A DNA stretch of 64,000 nucleotides from Myxocyprinus asiaticus (Eukaryota > Chordata > Actinopteri > Cypriniformes > Catostomidae), in the NCBI RefSeq assembly GCF_019703515.2, contig NC_059372.1, positions 24,278,931-24,342,930 on the forward strand, in the 5' to 3' direction. Made by a program: the position numbers and the translations under genes. The notes under the pieces are model-generated. The model worked only from the letters and a program-made list of their open reading frames with translations, had not been told where the DNA came from and did not search any database. This document shows positions 36,701 to 44,524 of this stretch, in pieces; position 1 is the first letter of the stretch, and every line of letters starts with the position of its first letter.

Positions 36701-39700
36701 AGTAGTTAATGCATCAACTAATCTACACAAAGATCTTTGGTGTTCTTTGGTCCAATCTACTGGAGTTTGAGATGGTAACTGGACACTTTTCCCTCCTCCT
36801 CTCTTTGTTCTTCCTTGGACTGTTTCTGTTGCACTCTTCTTCACTTGCAGTAGGTCGTAGATGGGTTTGGCGATTCGAAAGAATTCCTGAACATATGAGC
36901 GATAGAAGCTCAAGAAACACAGCATTTTACGGACCTCTCCAACGGTGGTAGGTGTTTTAGTTCTCAATGCATGGACTGCAGCTAGGTCTTTCGGATCAAT
37001 GCGAACTCCGTCAGCAGAGACTAGTAGTAGTGCTGGAGTGCTCGTAGTTCTTTTCGAAGTCCTTCAACATGTTCTTCAAATGTTTTGCTGGAACACAGGA
37101 TGTCGTCTAGGAATGGGATGCAGCATTCATCTCTCAATGTATCTAACATTTCCACCATACTTCTTTGAAATACAGCCGGCGCATTGGTTAAACCAAAGGG
37201 AATACAGACCCATTCATAGAGATCCAATGAAGTAATGAAGGCTGTTAAGTGTCATGATCCCTCTGCTATGAAGCCTTGGTGATAGGCTTTACCTTGGCCC
37301 AAGATGGAAAACCAACTATATCCACCCAGGGTACCTGTGAGGTCTTGGATTCGAGGAAGAGGGTGCCTGTCAGGAACGGTCTTCTGGTTCAACAACCTGT
37401 AGTCAACGCAAAGTCGAAGCGTTCCATCCTTTTTACGGACACAGACAACTGGTGCTGAATAAGGTGATTTGGACTTGAAAATCCACCCTCTTGCAAGAAG
37501 ATCCTTAATGTTTTCTTTTACTTCTTTGTACAGGGGCTCCGGAACTCAGGTGTACAATCGCTGAACAGGGATATCATCTGTGAGATTGATGGTCATTTGT
37601 AAATTCAGAATGCAGCCCACATCTTCAGCAGTACTTACAAATGCCAGTGATTTTTCATAGACCATTTTCCTTGCTATGCCTTGTTGTTCTTCTGTCAAGT
37701 GACTTACATCCATGTGAAGATCCCATCATAATATGGCATCAGCTGTACTGCTGCTGTTGAGGTCTTCAGGAGTTTTAGCACAGTTGACCTCAACAGTGAC
37801 AGGTTCAACACTTGCTTGGTCATCTACTATTTCCACTAAGCAGAGCAGTGATAGTAGACAGGATCTTTTTTCCACTTGTCTGTCCCTTAAGAAGCTGTTC
37901 AGTGACATTGAAACCAAGCAGGTGTCATTCTTGGGCCATGCTACCTGCCAAAAAGGGGACTTGAATCGCCAGGTTAGGGTCACTGTTGCCTGGAATGTTT
38001 ACAGTCACCTTGACCCAACCATCGAAGGGCAAAATATCTCTGTTGACAGCCAATACAGTGAGGGTGCTGGTTCCTATCAGCTCACTCGAGGGTCATAGTC
38101 TGTGATCGGGTAAGTATGTTTTCTTCCAACTGTGGTCAATGACACTGATTTGAGCATCAGTGTTGCACAATCAGTCACAGCACAACCATTTATGTTACAT
38201 TTCAGTAGGCAAGTGCTTCCAAATAACTCTGCTACTTTATCTTGTGTTGGATTCAGCTCTTTTGAGGTGTGAGAACAGACTGAACTGTTGGCACTGGCAT
38301 CTTGAGCTCTGTTTTCTGACATGTTTGCTTCAACTTGGAACCGTTTGCTTGCTGGCTGCCCCTATACCAGATACAGAAACTATTGCGGGGTCTCATGCTC
38401 ACGCTGTCTGGTGCTCATCAGCTCTTGGAAAAGCTGCTGTGCTTTTCACTTAGATGAGACTGTAGGAAACTTTTCAGTTCAGTCACAGTAAGATCATCTT
38501 TTTTAATGAGCATATCTTTGAATTGTCCTGGTTTAATTATGCATAGAACAGCTTGAATGATCTCACTCTCTGTGTGGTTTGCTTTGAGGCCTTCGTCGAT
38601 CTACTTGCACAAACTATTGTAACCGATGTCCGAAGTGCTGTCACCTACCTGTCCCCCTGTACTTTGAATTCTTTGCGCTGTAAGTATGACAAGTCTCTCA
38701 TGTACATCCTGCCATCAGTCTTGGTGTGTGGTAAGTACTCAGTGTGAGGTAAGTGCTTTGCATTTTGTGCTGCTCTGTGAAGGGTGACTTTTCTGTCTTG
38801 ACAACTGTTGGTGATATTTTGTACACTGTCAGCTTCTTACCAGATTCTTCATAGCTAGAGAGTAGCTTTTGATATTCCAGAAACTGTGTGTCTGCATCTA
38901 TGCCTGCAGATGTGGACGATGAAAATGTCTGCATGTGTGTGGTTGCTGACAGTGTCTGTGTATGTGCAGCTGGTGAGGGTTTGATTGTGCATATCATTTT
39001 CAATCAAATTAGACACAGGCTGGTCATTCACAACAATAGTTACACGATTTTGGATGACCTCATCAATAATGTCTTTCAAAAACAGTAACTGTGCATACCC
39101 TTCATCTTCCAATTCAGTTAAAGTGTTGCTTTGCATGTAGGAAGAAATTAAATTAAAACAACTTTCCACATCATCCCTGGAGATGGTGGAGGAATCCAGA
39201 CCTGAAGCTGGTGTGATGCTATCAGCAATTTGGAAGAGTTCATCGGCATTCAGTGTGTGAAGGCTTTTCTTGGTTTTCCAGATCAGTCCTTTTCTTTTGT
39301 CGGCCATCTTGCTCGATTCCAGACACCTTGGATTTGAAGTTATTTACAACTTCTCAGCCAGGTCAGTCCTTTCTCTTGACGGCAACCTTGCTCAGTCCCA
39401 GACACCTTTGGACATGATGTGATGTACTCACTCTCAGCCAGGACCCCTTTATCTCTCTGGCCACCTGCAGCTGCTTCAGATTCACGCAAGCAAACCCGCT
39501 GTGTCAGTCGTGGGCCGTGTTGTCATGGAAGTATAGACTTCAAGATCAGTCTTGCAGTCTGGACATGGATCTCGGTGGGTTTGAAACTATCTGATGACAT
39601 GCATAGGACCTGAGTGACTTTTTGCCTGAGAAATCTGAGAAAAGAAGACAAGACACAAATTAGCGGCTTTCCTCAGGCATGGCTTGTCAGCATCTTTATT

Positions 39701-40905
39701 AAACTCATTTAATTTATTTTTTCCCCCTCTTAATGTGAAAAATCTGTCTTCTTAATAATGAAAGCATATTCAACAGATATATCACTCTGTAATATCACTT
39801 TCTTTACAACTTCACCATATGTGAACATTCATCATATTTGTAATCACATATAGACACACATACAAATATATATAATAAAGCAATTAAATAATAATACATT
39901 TTTCCTAATTATATATTCTACCTCTGGTAACGTATCATCATAAAATTCACTCAAATGCTTTAATATTAAATGATGACTCACAAAGTTAGCCATTTTTAGG
40001 GTTTCTTCTGTGAACAATGCTGACATATAACTGTGCAGGGTAAGTATGTAAAACCCTTTAACGTCTGACATCACTGTACATCATTTACACCATTAGTATT
40101 GCAATCTGAAATTAAACATAACATTTGTGCAGAAATTATCACTAAAAACTTAAATCAAACATGTGATTTAAATAAACAACCTATTACAAGACATATGTGG
40201 AGCCATTTCACTAATTATTAACAAAAACTGACAATGGCTAAGGGGGCGGGTGCCATTGTGGCCCATTCACTTGCATTGAACGTTACAATTGCTCTGTTAC
40301 ACTCATTACAACGGGGGAAACTCAAACTTTAGAAAACTCGACATATCTATTAAACTAACCAATTCTTTGATATGAAACCCAAACTAGATGAAGCTTAATA
40401 TGTTTTGACGTGAGAAATGTTGTATTTTACAACTTTTCCATTGAACATACCTGAGAAATCAGGAGAAAAGAAGGCGTGGCTTGTTAGCGTCAGAGGGCTG
40501 AAAGTTCGCGTGCCACTAACATCCGTAAGCAGCACCCTCTTGTGGCTGCAGCAGTACTGACTCATTGAAAACAGCATTTACATTGACAACATAAAAATGG
40601 CTCAGGTAAATCAATTATTTTTAATGCAAAATAAACACTCCCTTTTGAATAAAAATCTGACCATACATTTGTGTATGTCACACGTGCCGTAATTACAGTT
40701 GCACTATTACTACTGGAAATGCACCATGCAAACTGCATTTAGCACAATTTATTTATTTTTTGCCATGTTTGTGGTGCTCCTTAATTAGCATAATTCTTTT
40801 CATGAATTTGGCAGTAAAACAATGCAGACAGTGTGTATAAATAAATGCCGCTTTTAGCATTCTTAGTGAATTTTCCCTAAAATTGTCAGTTTTTTAAATC
40901 AAAGT

Positions 40906-40987
<82 letters not shown>

Positions 40988-43900
40988 GTGTTACTGTATA
41001 TCCAATTGCAGTTATCAATGCTGGATTTAAGCTTATCCTCACCTTGCCTAGAAAATGCTTCCTGTAGATTTTAGCAGTGGTGTTGCACTCCAGTTTGAAG
41101 CGTGAGGTGGGAGAGAGGAGCTGCTCTGGGACAGTCCCATTGCTAACCTCGTGATTGGTCCCTTCAATCCAATAACCCCCAAACTGGGGCAGCAGAATCA
41201 AGGGAAATGGACTATTTCTGCTGAGAACCTGACAGAAAAAAAAAAAAAAAAAAAAAAAAAAAGAAAAATAAATTATGGTGCCATTCACTCAAGCATGCAC
41301 ACAATAAATTCCACTGAGATATTGACTGAAAAAACAATTTATGTCAGCCCTTTATTTTGAAGTGGTTTACCTCATGGACACTGGGGTAAGGGATATAGTC
41401 TTCCTCGGTCTGTAACAAGAAGACACAAAGCTGCATTCTTTGATTGTATACCACAGATCTTAGCTTTAAGATTCGTCTTTCGTTACTCAAGAAAGTACCT
41501 TCAGCTTGAAAATGGGGGAAAATCGATATCACAATATTTCATCTCACAATATTGTATCAATACTGTAAGGCCAAGAATCAATGTTAATTACATTTTTCAC
41601 ATTAATATTTGGTGGAAAAAGAATATTGACCTCTCAGAGCAAAACAAAAACAGTGGAATTAGATCAACAAACACTCATTACTTCTATTTGACCAAAATGC
41701 AAACTCAGAATGAGCTAAGAATATAAGTCTAAAACTTGTCAATACAGATCTTCTATACAGACATAATAATTTAGGCTGTCAATTTAACATGTTAAATCAG
41801 TACGATTATGTCTATAAAAACATCACGCTAAAAAAAATTAACACAATTAATCATGCCACAGTAATAATGAATCTTCCCACCAAAGGAGCAATTTAAGCTT
41901 GAAGTACCACCTTAGTGTTTTTGCGAGTCTCAGTCAGCAGGGGCAGCAAACGCAGCTCCAGCTGTACAAGCAATGTGCAGCTATACTGACAACAAACCAA
42001 CAGCTTGCTTTTTACATTTTCAAAGTATATTTAAATTCACACAGCATCCAAAAAATGTGGCATTTATGGCCAAAGACACTGAAAACCAGTGAAATGCAAC
42101 TCATTAAACTCATGTGTACAGACTGGATGCAAGGGCACCTCCTATGAGAACATCTCTTATGTCTACCTCAGACACACTGATGAACTTCATGGTAAAACGG
42201 ATCACTTTGGACTGTAGGCCCAGGTCTATGTTCAATTATATGGAAATAAACCAAACAATATATTAACTTCTAAAGTCACTTTCTAATCAATGCTTTACTT
42301 GACTGCCACTAAAATGTAATAAATTATTCTATTGATTTGTATTATATTTATAATTATTTCAGTTATTATATATTAAATTATATTTATTTTATAAAGTGCA
42401 GACACACTTTTTAGCAAATATTACTATGCGATTAATTGCGATTATTTAATACTCCCTCGCGTCATTTGTTTACTAACAGAAACACTAGTGTGCCTCTGCT
42501 CTATGCTACTTCTACGGTTCTATAATAAAGTAAAGCATGAAGTTCAGCACTTTTTCACAAAGCATCAAGGTCAAATGAAGATAAGAATCAATTGTGTAAA
42601 AGACTGCATAAATCACACTTTTGAATCGCAATAGGCTAAACATTAAGAATCACAATATTATCATGGGCTCTATTTTCATGAATGGGCAAAGCGCAGCGGT
42701 ATACGCTACGACCGTGTGCAGCGTCTTATCCAATTTTTGTGAGAGCACTAATTCTAAGTGCAAATTTTGTGCCAGCGCAAATGGGCGTGGGTGGGAATGT
42801 TTGTGCTACTGTGGGTGTAATCACACAAACTGTGGGTGTATTGTATGTAAATGAAGTGGTGCAAAGCTTAATTTGCTACTTTCCTAAGAATTTGGTCATT
42901 GCGATAAGACGTTTCAGTACCACATCTTAACTTAGCGCAAAATCCAAATTCAGTTGCTGCATTAGCAGTTTGGAGGTTTCACTAGCAGGTGGTAGGTGGT
43001 AAAGTTCATGTCCAAATTCTGAAAGTCAGAACTAGAGGTCAGGGTTTATTTTTTCAGTTAATATTAGTTTTATAATAATCATAATAATAATAATAATTTT
43101 AAAGTCACTGCAAAAGGGGCCAGTGGAAGAAGGAGAGAGTAAAATGTTTTGATTTGGTATGATTGTTTTGACCACTTCGTTATTTTGAATATATTTTAGT
43201 TTCATTTGAAGTGTAATTTGAATGTAGAAATATTTTTGGTTTAATTTTTTCGTGTTTCAATAAATTAATTGAATTTTTCAAAATCAGTGTCAACTGGTAG
43301 AAGTGAAGTGCGTACCGATACAATCACTGTTAATACTAGCCATGATTTGTGTGTCAGTAGATGAAAATGATTAATAATAATTAATAAAACTTACATTCTC
43401 TGTAATTTAACAGAGCCTACATCCATATCCTGAACCACATTTTCCATGCGTCTAAAAGGAACATGTCTGTGATGAGGAGGAGGGTGTGGCCAGGCCATGA
43501 GGATGCACAACCTGTCCTGAATTGTTCTAATCAATCAGGAGGGGATAAAGACGAGCCAGAGGCACCAGTTCAAGAGAGAGAGAGAGAGGCACATGGCCGC
43601 TGTGTGTGTGTGTCTGTGTGTTTAAGTTGATTTAAGTCATTAAAAGTTTCGTTGACTGCTCAGCCGGTTCCCACCTCCTCCTTGCCCATCCTTACCCATT
43701 ACAGTGTCCCATTTAACAAGGATGCACAAAATAATGTAAATCCATATTTCTATTCTTCCAATTCATTGCACAGTCACTTTACACTACCAACTTCTTATGA
43801 ATGTACTGTCTTTATTTATATCACTGGTGCTTGACAGGGGATGGGCTGTATAATAGGACGAAGACGGTGCCGGAGAATTGACCTGATTCGCACCTTGCGC

Positions 43901-44487
43901 GCACAATTTCACCAAACCCACTTGCATCTAGACTTACATGAAAATACCAACACTTCATGGACATGCCCATTGACTTTGCACTTATGAGTTAAGGCATTGC
44001 GCTGCGCTTAGCACTTGCGAGCTTAAAATAAGGCTCCATATCACAGTCCAGATATTGATATAATATTTTATCACCATGTCCCTGTTGATTTCCACCCCTG
44101 GGCATGCTGTAGCTCAGTACCTTTTAATTTTTTTTCTGTCAGTTTAAGCAGTAAGTAAACTTCAATGGCTTAGAATATCCCAAGGAATTGACAAAAACAG
44201 ACAACTTGATCTGCTGTATAGGATTTAACAGAACTAACTAACTCATTAAGTGGAGACTGTGATCAGTTTGATTCTTTACAGGCAGTTTGGCCTCAGACCA
44301 GAGAATACTGTTCAGCACATGCCAATCTTATTTTATTGCAGCTCCATTAGTGCAAGTGAAAGTGGGCTAGGGATGTCTTTGAAAACTGGGTGTGCGAGCT
44401 TCACTGATATATAGCTCTTCCATTTGAAGCTGTCTGCCTGCAGATAAAAACAGCAGCCCATGGCCCTTTAGACAATATGTGTTTTGT

Positions 44488-44524
<37 letters not shown>

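Larger units (their letters stand above)
32932..40682 (-). mobile_element. Ty3/gypsy LTR retrotransposon, decayed
   Basis: Two direct LTRs of about 1.08 kb flank 5.5 kb holding remnants, in order on the minus strand, of gag, protease, reverse transcriptase, RNase H, integrase and a C-terminal extension. Multiple stops and frameshifts separate these pieces. No convincing target duplication was found, so the exact outer bases are uncertain. It is antisense-inserted relative to nothing but rap1gap: both are on the minus strand. Confidence 0.9.
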
